Part shown: positions 43,983-52,683 of the stretch, piece after piece
Layout: every line of letters begins with the position of its first letter
Position numbering within the stretch: position 1 is the stretch's first letter
Source of the DNA: Johnsonella sp.
GTDB lineage: Bacteria > Bacillota > Clostridia > Lachnospirales > Lachnospiraceae
Assembly (NCBI GenBank): GCA_030529445.1
Contig: JAUMWW010000001.1
Coordinates: 1-64,000, forward strand
Length of the DNA stretch: 64,000 nucleotides
Direction of reading: 5' to 3'
Notes under the pieces: generated by a model
What the model was told of the DNA's origin: nothing
Databases searched by the model: none
What the model saw: the letters and a program-made list of their open reading frames with translations, nothing else
Made by a program: the position numbers and the translations under genes

Positions 43983-45851
43983 ATGTTTGAACGCAGTTTT
44001 AGTTTGGAAGAAAAATACGGAATCGTAAAGGATCTGGCATTGATCGGCATGCTTTTCGTATTTGCATTTATTATCAATTCCGGGCTTCGCATGTCCGGGC
44101 TTTATATGGATGATCTCTATATGTGGTCCTGTTACGGAGAGCAGAGCTTTACGGAATATATTTTTCCGATCGGCTCTACGAGGTTTCGTCCGGTGTACTG
44201 GTTTGCCGCATGGGTGCAGCTCGGTCTGATTCAGAACCGCATCCTCTGGATCATTCCTTTCAATATCATTTTTGCCGGAATATTGGCAGGAGGATTATAT
44301 CTTTTCGGCGGGAGGCTCTCCCGTTCGAGAACCCTAGGCTTTATTGCGGGGGCGATGTTTTTGCTCTCCAGATTTTCTTATTATAATATCGGGCAGCTGC
44401 TCGGCTTTATGGAAGCGCTTGCGCTCTTCTTCCTGCTGATCATTATCTACAGGCTGTATAAGTTTTTACGGGAGAAAAACGATGAAATCAGCTTTTTGCT
44501 TGCGCTGGTATTTTATCTTTTGATCAGCTTTACTCATGAAAGATATATGGTTTTGCTTCCCCTCTTCTTTTATGTGCTGATCGCAAAAAGATCGAAGGAT
44601 TTTAAGCTTTATGCCGCTTCCGGTGCAAGCTTCGTCTTTATCCAGCTGATCCGCTATATGACGATAGGGAGCCTTTCTCCGGCGGGAACGGATAAAACCT
44701 ATATACAGAATACCTTTTCTTTCGGAAGCTTCCTGCGCAGCGCATTCAGCGAGATTCTTTATCTTTTCGGAATCAATGCCGGTCCGGAGCATTTAAACGG
44801 CATTACCTGGCAGGATACGGACTTCAAAATAAAGATTTCGGTGCTGCTCGGGGCGCTCTTTCTTCTCCTTTTTGTGATACGTTATCTGATCGCACAGATT
44901 TATGCGCTGAAAAAGAATAAAAAGACCGCAGTTGAGGATATCTGCCTTTCCGTTTTCCTTCTTGCGGCAATCGCCGGCTGTATCGCGGCATCCGCCGTTA
45001 CGATCAGGGTGGAAATGCGCTGGATCTATGCGCCCTACCTGCTTTCCCTTCTCTTTTTATCTCATATGTACGGAGTGATCAAGAGAGGAAGGGAGATCAA
45101 AAGGCAAAAGAGGATGCAGGAGCTGAGGCTGGAAATCAGCGGCTTTATTCCGATTGCTCTGGTGCTGGCATGGGCGGTTTTGCTCCTGCCCGCGGAGCTT
45201 TATTACAGAGCGCATTATAATAAAATTTATTTATTCCCGGATCAGTCCCGGATCAATTCTCTTGCGGATGTCACATACGGGAAGTATAAATCCGATATAT
45301 TCGGGAAAAAAATTTACATCATCGGCAATTATTACCAAATGAGTGAGTTCTATGCGGATACTTTTTTTAAGGTCTTTGACAAGGAGAGAAAGGCGGAGGG
45401 AACGGAAGTTTATTTCGTCGATTCTTACAGGGATTTCGGGCAGGTGGACGAGGGGGTTCTGGTAATCAAGGAAGATGCCCCGGCAAATTGCTTTGTTGAT
45501 GTTACGAAAATGATCAGAGATATTAAATGCGAGGTCATCAAGGGATATTATAAGGACGGCTGGCTGGATCAGGAGGCGGAGCTCAATATTATGGCGGGAG
45601 AAGAGGGGCTTGTCGATCTTGAATTTCTCTATCCCGGAGAGATACAGGGAAACGAGGTGATCTCGATGCTGGTCAACGGAAAGGAATACGTCGCGTTTGA
45701 GCTGAAGAATAATATCTCCTATCAGACTTTTTATGCAAAGCCGTATGAGGTCATCAATATCCGCTTCAGCAGCAATTTCTACCTTCCGGATGCACAGGAG
45801 ATCAGAGGGGAAACACCGCTTTGCACCTTGATGAATATTTCTTCGGAGTAG
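43983..45851 (+). CDS. Large polytopic membrane protein with C-terminal soluble domain, GT-C-like
   Basis: 622 residues with about 10-11 membrane segments. An acidic early loop GLYMDDLYMWSCYGEQSF and RFRPVYWFAAWVQ recall GtrII/EpsG-type membrane transferases. After the last segment (about residue 405) comes a 200-residue extracytoplasmic part of mixed alpha/beta character. Exact family not recognised. It starts nine bases after the previous stop, so it is in the same transcript. Confidence 0.65.
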   Translation: MFERSFSLEEKYGIVKDLALIGMLFVFAFIINSGLRMSGLYMDDLYMWSCYGEQSFTEYIFPIGSTRFRPVYWFAAWVQLGLIQNRILWIIPFNIIFAGILAGGLYLFGGRLSRSRTLGFIAGAMFLLSRFSYYNIGQLLGFMEALALFFLLIIIYRLYKFLREKNDEISFLLALVFYLLISFTHERYMVLLPLFFYVLIAKRSKDFKLYAASGASFVFIQLIRYMTIGSLSPAGTDKTYIQNTFSFGSFLRSAFSEILYLFGINAGPEHLNGITWQDTDFKIKISVLLGALFLLLFVIRYLIAQIYALKKNKKTAVEDICLSVFLLAAIAGCIAASAVTIRVEMRWIYAPYLLSLLFLSHMYGVIKRGREIKRQKRMQELRLEISGFIPIALVLAWAVLLLPAELYYRAHYNKIYLFPDQSRINSLADVTYGKYKSDIFGKKIYIIGNYYQMSEFYADTFFKVFDKERKAEGTEVYFVDSYRDFGQVDEGVLVIKEDAPANCFVDVTKMIRDIKCEVIKGYYKDGWLDQEAELNIMAGEEGLVDLEFLYPGEIQGNEVISMLVNGKEYVAFELKNNISYQTFYAKPYEVINIRFSSNFYLPDAQEIRGETPLCTLMNISSE

Positions 45852-45921
45852 AAAGTGGAGCCGTTTTTTTCGGCGGACTCCGCCTCGCATTCAAAAAAGC
45901 GTTTTTAAAGAGGGAATGCAT

Positions 45922-47334
45922 ATGGGAAAGAAACTTACGGCATTGATGCTGCCTCTCATGGGGGTTCTTTTTATCACCGCATATATCAGATCATCGGCTG
46001 TGGATGTCGTATATACGGATTATATCCGCCTGGTAAATTCCTATCTGGAAAATCCTTACAGCCTCAAGCCTTATCTTGGGGCGGATATCTTTACCAGAAT
46101 GCCGATTACCTGGCTGCAAAGAATGATCAATGTCAGATTTTTTTCATACAGTACTTTTTTTGATATGCTCCTCGGGGCATGCTTCCTGGGAGTGAGCGTA
46201 TTTATTGCGGCAAGGTATGCGCTCAAAAAAAACATGGAAATTTTGGAGATTGCGAGCATTGTATTCATCGGCTTCTCCCTGAATAAATGGGAAATGCTGC
46301 TTAACGGCAGCGGATGGGTGCATTTTTTTGCATTTGCTCTCTTTTATTATCATTATTATCTTTATGACAGATATGCTGCAAAGGAAGGGAAAAAAAAGGA
46401 CGGGCTGCGGCTTAGTCTCCTTCCCTGGTTCACGATACTGCTGGCTGCGGGACCGTACAGCGCGGTCTATGCCGCCTCGGTACTGCCGGTTTATGCCCTG
46501 CGGGTATTCATGATTTGGAAGGAGGGAGGAAGGGAGAAGGGAAAAAAGATCAAAAGAGAGCTTCTTCTTGCGCTGAACCTTCTTTTGCCCACCCTGCTCT
46601 ACCTCTTGAGCAGGGCAAATTCGGTGGAAGAGCATGCCGGAGCGACAAGGCTTTCGATAGGAGAGGTGATCAAAGCGGATCCATTTTTATTGTTCCGCCT
46701 GCTTTTAAAATCCTTGGCTTCCGCCGGGCTGGAGCCCGAGCTCCTGAAAAAGCTCGGTCTGTCTTCGGCGGCGCTTATGCTCCTCGGTCTTTTCATGATC
46801 CTGCTCTATCTCTATGCGCTTTGGTTGAATCTGGGGAAGGGACTCTATAAAAAAACGCTCTTTCCGCTTTTTCTGCTCTTTTCCGGAATGGCAAGCCATG
46901 GCTTGGTATCGCTTTCGAGATGGATTTTCTTAAACGACAGCTATGCAATGAGTTCGAGATATGCCTTGCAGTTTCAGGCGGGGGTCATCGGCATCCTGCT
47001 CAGCCTCTATCTGGATAAGAGAGATTGCGGGGAGAGGGGGGAGAAAAAAAGAGCCCGACCGACTCCGATTGCTCTTTGCATTGCTCTCTTCTTTACGGCG
47101 GGAAGTTTTTGGGTCGATGCCCATGAGATTCATATGTCGAGATACCGGAAGGAGAATTTTATGGAGAAGGCGGAGGCGGCGCTGGATTTCGAGCGGCTGA
47201 GCGATGAAGAGCTCAACAGAATTTTTCAGTACAGACATGATGCCGGACGCATAAGGAAGGCGCTAGGGATTCTCAGCGATCGGCAGCTCAATATTTTTGC
47301 AGAGGAAAAGAAAGAAGCACTTAGAGCGGAGTAA
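45922..47334 (+). CDS. Polytopic membrane protein of the glycan block, GT-C-like
   Basis: 470 residues with about 10 membrane segments. The first outer loop carries VVYTDYIRLVNSYLENPYSL, and NKWEMLLNGSGWVHFFAF is a family-like motif in the middle. Start: AGGG at 45911-45914 is seven bases before ATG 45922 but only one before ATG 45916, so 45922 is chosen. The C-terminal 80 residues are charged and helical. With the two genes before it, this makes three adjacent membrane proteins of similar plan; function inferred from context only. Confidence 0.62.
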   Translation: MGKKLTALMLPLMGVLFITAYIRSSAVDVVYTDYIRLVNSYLENPYSLKPYLGADIFTRMPITWLQRMINVRFFSYSTFFDMLLGACFLGVSVFIAARYALKKNMEILEIASIVFIGFSLNKWEMLLNGSGWVHFFAFALFYYHYYLYDRYAAKEGKKKDGLRLSLLPWFTILLAAGPYSAVYAASVLPVYALRVFMIWKEGGREKGKKIKRELLLALNLLLPTLLYLLSRANSVEEHAGATRLSIGEVIKADPFLLFRLLLKSLASAGLEPELLKKLGLSSAALMLLGLFMILLYLYALWLNLGKGLYKKTLFPLFLLFSGMASHGLVSLSRWIFLNDSYAMSSRYALQFQAGVIGILLSLYLDKRDCGERGEKKRARPTPIALCIALFFTAGSFWVDAHEIHMSRYRKENFMEKAEAALDFERLSDEELNRIFQYRHDAGRIRKALGILSDRQLNIFAEEKKEALRAE

Positions 47335-47345
47335 AAGGAGGTCTT

Positions 47346-48119
47346 ATGAAAGTAGTGATACTCGCAGGAGGATTCGGAACGAGAATAACGGAGGAAAGCC
47401 ATCTGAAACCGAAGCCCATGATAGAGATCGGCGAGCAGCCCATTCTCTGGCATATCATGAAGTATTATTCCTGCTTCGGATTTAATGATTTCATCATCTG
47501 TCTGGGATATAAGCAGTATATCGTAAAGGAGTATTTTGCGGATTATTTCCTTCATACCTCCGATATTACCTTTGATCTTGCCAATAACAAGATGGAGGTG
47601 CATAATAATTATTCGGAGCCGTGGAAGGTAACCCTCGTCGATACGGGGCTCAATACGATGACGGGGGGAAGAATCAAGCGGATTAAGGAATATATCGGCG
47701 AAGAGGAATTCATGCTGACCTACGGAGACGGGCTGAGCAATGTCGATCTGAAGAAGCTGCTGGATTTTCACCGCAAAAACAGGAAGGTGGGAACGATCAC
47801 GACGGTCAATATCGGGCAGGCAAAGGGAATCCTGACGATGGATCATGCAGGAGAGATCAAATCCTTCAGAGAGAAAAGCGATAATGACGGGGCGATCATC
47901 AATGGAGGTTTTATGGTGATGAGCCCGAAAATCTTCGAATATATAGAGGGAGATGAAACGGTGTTTGAAAAAGAACCGCTTCAACGGCTCGTTCAGGAAA
48001 ACGAATTGATGGGATATTATCATGAGGGCTTCTGGCAATGCATGGATACGCAAAGAGAAAAGAAAAAGCTGGAGGATCTCTGGCAGAGCAATAAGGCGCC
48101 GTGGAGGATTTGGGAATAA
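47346..48119 (+). CDS. rfbF: Glucose-1-phosphate cytidylyltransferase
   Basis: 257 residues. VVILAGGFGTRITEESHLKPKPMIEIG is the nucleotidyltransferase signature, with the RfbF-specific TSDITFDLANNKMEVHNN and TYGDGLSNVDLKKLL. It makes CDP-glucose from CTP and glucose-1-P, the entry to CDP-3,6-dideoxyhexoses. AAGGAGG precedes the ATG. It shares one base with the start of rfbG (TAATG), so the pathway genes are coupled. Confidence 0.94.
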   Translation: MKVVILAGGFGTRITEESHLKPKPMIEIGEQPILWHIMKYYSCFGFNDFIICLGYKQYIVKEYFADYFLHTSDITFDLANNKMEVHNNYSEPWKVTLVDTGLNTMTGGRIKRIKEYIGEEEFMLTYGDGLSNVDLKKLLDFHRKNRKVGTITTVNIGQAKGILTMDHAGEIKSFREKSDNDGAIINGGFMVMSPKIFEYIEGDETVFEKEPLQRLVQENELMGYYHEGFWQCMDTQREKKKLEDLWQSNKAPWRIWE

Positions 48120-49198
48120 TGCTTGACTTTTTTTATAAAAAAAAGATACTTATAACAGGGCATACAGGTTTTAAAGGAGCATGGATTTCGAGAATGCTCC
48201 TGCTTGCCGGCGCGGATATCACGGGATATGCGCTGGAGCCGCCGACCTCTCCCTCTCTGTATGATACGATAGATCTGGAGGGGAATATCAGATCCTATAT
48301 CGCGGATATCCGGGACGGAGAGAGCCTCAAAAAGGTATTTGCGCAGGAAAAGCCCGAGTTTGTACTGCATATGGCTGCTCAGCCCATTGTCAGAACCTCG
48401 TATGAGATGCCCGTATATACCTATGAAACCAATGTGATGGGAACCGTGAATATCATGGAATGTCTGCGCCTGAATCCCGGGGTGCGTTCCTTTCTCAATG
48501 TTACGACGGATAAGGTATATGATAATCAGGAGACGGACCGGGCATATGAGGAGGGGGATTTCCTGGACGGATATGATCCCTATTCCAATTCCAAATCCTG
48601 TTCGGAGCTGGTTACGCACAGCTATCAGAGATCTTTTCTCAGGGATTTAAAAATGGCGGTATCCACCGCAAGAGCGGGCAATGTGATCGGAGGAGGAGAT
48701 TTTGCAAGAGACAGGATCGTTCCGGATTGCGCCCGCGCCGCAATATCGGGAAAGACTCTGCTGATCAGAAATCCGAATGCGATCAGGCCTTTTCAGCATG
48801 TTCTGGAGCCCCTATATGCCTATCTGATGATATTGCAGAGGCAGGCGGAGGACAGGCTTTGCTATGAGGGGGCGTTTAATGTCGGACCGGATGAGGAAGA
48901 CTGCGTGAGTGCGGGAGAGATTGCGGCTCTTTTTGCAAAATACTGGGGAGAAGGATTCGAGTATGAAATCAAATCGGACGGGGGTCCGCATGAGGCGGGC
49001 TTTTTGAAGCTTAACTGCAAGAAGCTCAAAGAAACTTACGGCTGGAGACCCGTGTACAGAGTTGCCGATGCACTCGAAAAAACCATAGACTGGTTTAAGC
49101 GTTACCGGGACGGGGAGGATATGAGTGCGGTCTGCGATCGGCAAATAGAAGCATTCGACAAAGAGTTCAATAAAATATGGAGTAAGAGAGATGTTTGA
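48119..49198 (+). CDS. rfbG: CDP-glucose 4,6-dehydratase
   Basis: 359 residues. Extended SDR: the NAD motif ITGHTGFKGAWISRMLL near the N-terminus, AAQPIVRTSYEMPVYTYETN, NVTTDKVYDN and the catalytic YDPYSNSKSCSE (Y-x3-K). It converts CDP-glucose to CDP-4-keto-6-deoxyglucose, the substrate of RfbH. ATG 48119 follows GGAGG at 11 bases; an in-frame GTG at 48101 would lie inside rfbF. It overlaps rfbH by eight bases. Confidence 0.94.
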   Translation: MLDFFYKKKILITGHTGFKGAWISRMLLLAGADITGYALEPPTSPSLYDTIDLEGNIRSYIADIRDGESLKKVFAQEKPEFVLHMAAQPIVRTSYEMPVYTYETNVMGTVNIMECLRLNPGVRSFLNVTTDKVYDNQETDRAYEEGDFLDGYDPYSNSKSCSELVTHSYQRSFLRDLKMAVSTARAGNVIGGGDFARDRIVPDCARAAISGKTLLIRNPNAIRPFQHVLEPLYAYLMILQRQAEDRLCYEGAFNVGPDEEDCVSAGEIAALFAKYWGEGFEYEIKSDGGPHEAGFLKLNCKKLKETYGWRPVYRVADALEKTIDWFKRYRDGEDMSAVCDRQIEAFDKEFNKIWSKRDV

Positions 49199-50531
49199 AA
49201 ATAAAACAAAAGCCGAGGCGGAAAAAGAGATACTGGAAGCAGTAAGGGTTTATTGCGATAAATACCATAATATCAAGAAGGAGTTCAAAGAGGGAGACAG
49301 GATACCGTATGCAGGCAGGGTCTATGACAGCGAAGAAATGGTGAATCTCGTGGATTCCTCTCTGGAATTTTGGATTACCGGAGGCAGGTATACCGATGAG
49401 TTCGAGGCATCGCTTGCAAAGTTTCTCGGGCTGAGATATGTATCCCTCGTCAATTCCGGTTCAAGCGCAAACCTCTGCGCCTTCATGTCTCTGACCTCGG
49501 AGCAGCTCGGAGAAAGAAGAATCAAACGCGGAGACGAGGTGATTACCGTTGCCTGCGGTTTTCCGACCACGGTAACTCCGATGATTATATACGGAGCGGT
49601 TCCGGTATTTGTCGATATGACAATACCGCAGTACAATATAGATGTAAGCATGCTGGAGAGCGCATTATCCGATAAGACCAAGGCGGTGATGGTTGCGCAT
49701 ACCTTGGGCAATCCCTACGATCTGCATGCGGTAAAGGAATTCTGCGACAAGCATCAGCTTTGGCTTGTAGAGGATAACTGCGATGCGCTGGGAAGCCGCT
49801 ATACCTATAAGGGAGAAGAAAGATATACGGGAACGATAGGAGATATCGGCACCTCGAGCTTTTATCCGCCCCATCATATGACGATGGGAGAGGGGGGAGC
49901 CGTATATACGAATAACCCCAAGCTCAATAAGATCATTCGCTCCGTCAGGGACTGGGGAAGGGACTGCGTATGCCCCTCCGCAAAAGACAATACCTGCGGA
50001 AGACGCTTCAAGGGACAGCACGGAGAGCTGCCCTTCGGTTATGACCATAAATATGTGTATTCGCATTTCGGCTATAATCTCAAAGTCAGCGATATGCAGG
50101 CGGCGATAGGCTGCGCCCAGCTCAAGAAGCTGCCCGGCTTTATCGAGAAAAGAAAGCAGAACCACAAAAGACTTTGGGAGGCGCTGCAGGGAGTAAGCGA
50201 TAAAATCATCCTTCCTCAGGCATGTGAAAACTCGGATCCGAGCTGGTTCGGATTTTTGATCACCTGCAAGGAGGGAGTGGAGAGGAAGAAGATCGTGGAT
50301 TATCTGGAGAGCAGGAATATCCAGACGAGAATGCTCTTTGCCGGAAATCTGATCAAGCATCCCTGCTTTGACAGCATGAGAAAAGAGCAGAGGGGATATA
50401 GAGTCGTAGGCGAGCTTAAGAATACCGAGAGGATCATGAAGGATACCTTCTGGGTCGGGGTGTATCCGGGAATGAGCTTCGAGATGATTGATTTCATCGC
50501 GGCATCGATTATCGAGGCGCTCAGAGCCTGA
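49191..50531 (+). CDS. rfbH: CDP-4-keto-6-deoxyglucose-3-dehydrase (E1)
   Basis: 446 residues, DegT-like fold. The usual PLP-lysine is replaced by His in SSFYPPHHMTMGEGG (His228-His229), and the cysteines of CVCPSAKDNTCGRRF are the [2Fe-2S] ligands, the two defining features of E1. It removes the 3-hydroxyl of the CDP sugar using PMP and electrons from an E3 reductase. No E3-type ferredoxin reductase gene and no terminal reductase or epimerase (abequose, paratose or tyvelose type) is in the window. Confidence 0.95.
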   Translation: MFENKTKAEAEKEILEAVRVYCDKYHNIKKEFKEGDRIPYAGRVYDSEEMVNLVDSSLEFWITGGRYTDEFEASLAKFLGLRYVSLVNSGSSANLCAFMSLTSEQLGERRIKRGDEVITVACGFPTTVTPMIIYGAVPVFVDMTIPQYNIDVSMLESALSDKTKAVMVAHTLGNPYDLHAVKEFCDKHQLWLVEDNCDALGSRYTYKGEERYTGTIGDIGTSSFYPPHHMTMGEGGAVYTNNPKLNKIIRSVRDWGRDCVCPSAKDNTCGRRFKGQHGELPFGYDHKYVYSHFGYNLKVSDMQAAIGCAQLKKLPGFIEKRKQNHKRLWEALQGVSDKIILPQACENSDPSWFGFLITCKEGVERKKIVDYLESRNIQTRMLFAGNLIKHPCFDSMRKEQRGYRVVGELKNTERIMKDTFWVGVYPGMSFEMIDFIAASIIEALRA

Positions 50532-50617
50532 TCTTTGCAAGCAGAGAAAAGCGTCTGCATCAAAGCTTCGAGGATGAGTGAAGACCGATTCTTAAAAAAC
50601 GAGGGTGAAAGGAAGCT

Positions 50618-51466
50618 ATGGACAATACATACGGGCTTTTGGCAGTTCAGGAAATGAATTTGGAAATACTCAAGGAAATTGATCGCATCTGTTCAAAATA
50701 CGGGATATCCTATATGCTCGATGCCGGAACCTTGATCGGCGCGATCAGGCATAACGGATTTATCCCCTGGGATGATGATGCGGATATCGCGATGAGCCGG
50801 GAGAACTGGGAGATTTTTAAACGGGTTCTCAAGAAAGAGCTGCCTGCGCATATGTGCCTTCTTATGCCGGAGGGCATGAGGGGAGGAAGAGCATTTTATG
50901 ATTTCACTCCCAGGATCCTCTACAAGCATAGCCGCAGACATCAGCCCGCGCCGGAGGATGAGTATTACGAGCATAGGCTGAACCATGTATGGGTGGATAT
51001 TTTCATTTTGGACAAAATCCCTCAAAACAGGATATTAGCGGGGCTGGTCAGATTATGGCAGAAAAAAATCTACCTCCTTTCGATGGGACATAGGTATCGG
51101 ATCGATTATCGGAAGTACGGCATTATCCATCGGCTGCTTATCTTTATCTTTTCGAATATCGGAAGATTTTTGCCGATGCGCCTTTTATTCGGCATTCAGG
51201 AAAGCCTTTCCCGCTGCTTTCGGCGCTTTCCCTGCAAAAATCTGTATTATAGCAATTATCAGCCGGATTATCTTCATATTACGCTGAAAAAAGAATGGAT
51301 CGAGAAAATGATCCGGATCAGCTTTGAGGATACGCAGCTTTGCGTATCGGATCATTATGAAGAAATACTGAGCCTGGTTTACGGGGATTATATGAAGCTC
51401 CCTCCGAAGAATAAGAGAAAACCCACGCATCAAAGCCAAGAGATTATAAGGACGGATACGGAATAA
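50618..51466 (+). CDS. LicD-family phosphotransferase
   Basis: 282 residues. The LicD signature is plain: ICSKYGISYMLDAGTLIGAIRHNGFIPWDDDADIAM, a nucleotidyltransferase-like active site with Asp residues binding metal. LicD proteins move phosphocholine (from CDP-choline) or other phospho-alcohols or phospho-sugars onto surface glycans. Behind rfbFGH it may instead use a CDP-linked polyol or sugar. AAGGAAG precedes the ATG. licA, licB and licC are not in the window. Confidence 0.88.
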   Translation: MDNTYGLLAVQEMNLEILKEIDRICSKYGISYMLDAGTLIGAIRHNGFIPWDDDADIAMSRENWEIFKRVLKKELPAHMCLLMPEGMRGGRAFYDFTPRILYKHSRRHQPAPEDEYYEHRLNHVWVDIFILDKIPQNRILAGLVRLWQKKIYLLSMGHRYRIDYRKYGIIHRLLIFIFSNIGRFLPMRLLFGIQESLSRCFRRFPCKNLYYSNYQPDYLHITLKKEWIEKMIRISFEDTQLCVSDHYEEILSLVYGDYMKLPPKNKRKPTHQSQEIIRTDTE

Positions 51467-51467
51467 T

Positions 51468-52403
51468 ATGAGTAAGCTAAGAAAAATCTCGATTATCGCA
51501 TCGGTGTATAATGAGGAGGAAGCCTTGCCGCTCTTTTATCGGGAGCTGAAAAAGAATCTGGAAGAATTGGAAGAGGACTATGAGATTCTCTTTGTCAACG
51601 ACGGAAGCGCGGATCGCAGCAGGGAGATCCTGACGGAAATCAGCAATCGGGACGAAAAGGTGAAGCTCATCCATTTTTCCAGAAATTTCGGTCATGAAGC
51701 GGCGATGATCGCCGGCATCGATCATGCCGATTCGGATGCGCTGATCTGCATGGATGCGGATCTCCAGCATCCTCCCTCCTGCATCAGGGAGATCGCGGAC
51801 TGTTTTAAGCAGGGCTATGATATTGTCAGTATGATCAGAACGGGGAACAGATCCGCAGGTTTGGTTAAAAATATCGCTTCGGCAGGCTTTTATGCATTGA
51901 TCAATATTCTCAGCGAAGCCAAGATCGAAAAGAATGCATCGGATTTCTTCGGGATATCGCAGAGGGCGGCGGAGGTTTTAAGAAAGTCCTATCGGGAAAA
52001 AATACGTTTCCTCAGGGGATATGTTCAGAACCTGGGATTTAAGAAGACGGGGCTTTTTTATGAGGCGAATGAAAGAGCGGGAGGAAAAAGCAAGTATTCG
52101 CTTGCAAAGCTTTTTCGCTTCTCCATCAATACCATACTTTGCTTTTCCGACCTTCCCTTAAAGCTCGGAATGTATGCCGGAGGATTTGCCGCTCTTCTCG
52201 GAGTGCTGATGATGATTTATACGATATGGTCCTGGGCGGCGGTGGGGACTCCAAACGGCTATGCGAGCATTATTGTGTTGATTTGTTTTATGTTTGCGGT
52301 TTTATTCATTATTCTCGGTATCATAGGAGAATATATAGGGATACTTTTTACCGAGCTTAAGGACAGACCGATATATATTATTGAGGAAAAAATCAATTTA
52401 TAA
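51468..52403 (+). CDS. GtrB-like polyprenyl-phosphate glycosyltransferase
   Basis: 311 residues. GT2 domain with SIIASVYNEEEALPLFYREL, NDGSADRS, FSRNFGHEAAMIAGIDHA and the metal motif MDADLQHPP. Two C-terminal membrane helices (about 233-255 and 265-290) end in GEYIGILFTELKDRPIYIIEE, which is diagnostic of the GtrB/YkoT/CsbB family. It loads one sugar onto undecaprenyl phosphate for use outside the membrane, which fits the GT-C-like proteins upstream. It begins one base after the licD stop. Confidence 0.92.
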   Translation: MSKLRKISIIASVYNEEEALPLFYRELKKNLEELEEDYEILFVNDGSADRSREILTEISNRDEKVKLIHFSRNFGHEAAMIAGIDHADSDALICMDADLQHPPSCIREIADCFKQGYDIVSMIRTGNRSAGLVKNIASAGFYALINILSEAKIEKNASDFFGISQRAAEVLRKSYREKIRFLRGYVQNLGFKKTGLFYEANERAGGKSKYSLAKLFRFSINTILCFSDLPLKLGMYAGGFAALLGVLMMIYTIWSWAAVGTPNGYASIIVLICFMFAVLFIILGIIGEYIGILFTELKDRPIYIIEEKINL

Positions 52404-52450
52404 TCGGAAGATAGGATCATGCAGCGCTTTCCGGCAGAAAGCGGGGGCAT

Positions 52451-52678
52451 ATGAATCTTTCGGAAGCATTCTCTTTAAGAATTCAGCTATTATGTTTTGA
52501 AAAAGATCTTACCCTGTATGAGCTCTCAAAAAAGAGCGGGGTACCCAGAACGACGCTCAAGGATATCGCGGCGGGAAGGATTACCAATACGGGAATAAAA
52601 AACGTCGAAAAAATCGCCAAGGGCTTCGGAATGAATATCCGGGATTTTTTCGACGCGGATCTTTTTGAAAAATCCTAA
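52451..52678 (+). CDS. Small XRE-type helix-turn-helix protein
   Basis: 75 residues, essentially one Cro/C1 domain: RIQLLCFEKDLTLYELSKKSGVPRTTLKDIAAGR, then NVEKIAKGFGMNIRDFF. GGGGG is part of its ribosome site. A CGCTTTC/GAAAGCG hairpin (52425-52443) lies just before it, without a T run. Only five bases separate its stop from that of the convergent BCCT gene. Target unknown. Confidence 0.82.
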   Translation: MNLSEAFSLRIQLLCFEKDLTLYELSKKSGVPRTTLKDIAAGRITNTGIKNVEKIAKGFGMNIRDFFDADLFEKS

Positions 52679-52683
52679 TCTTT

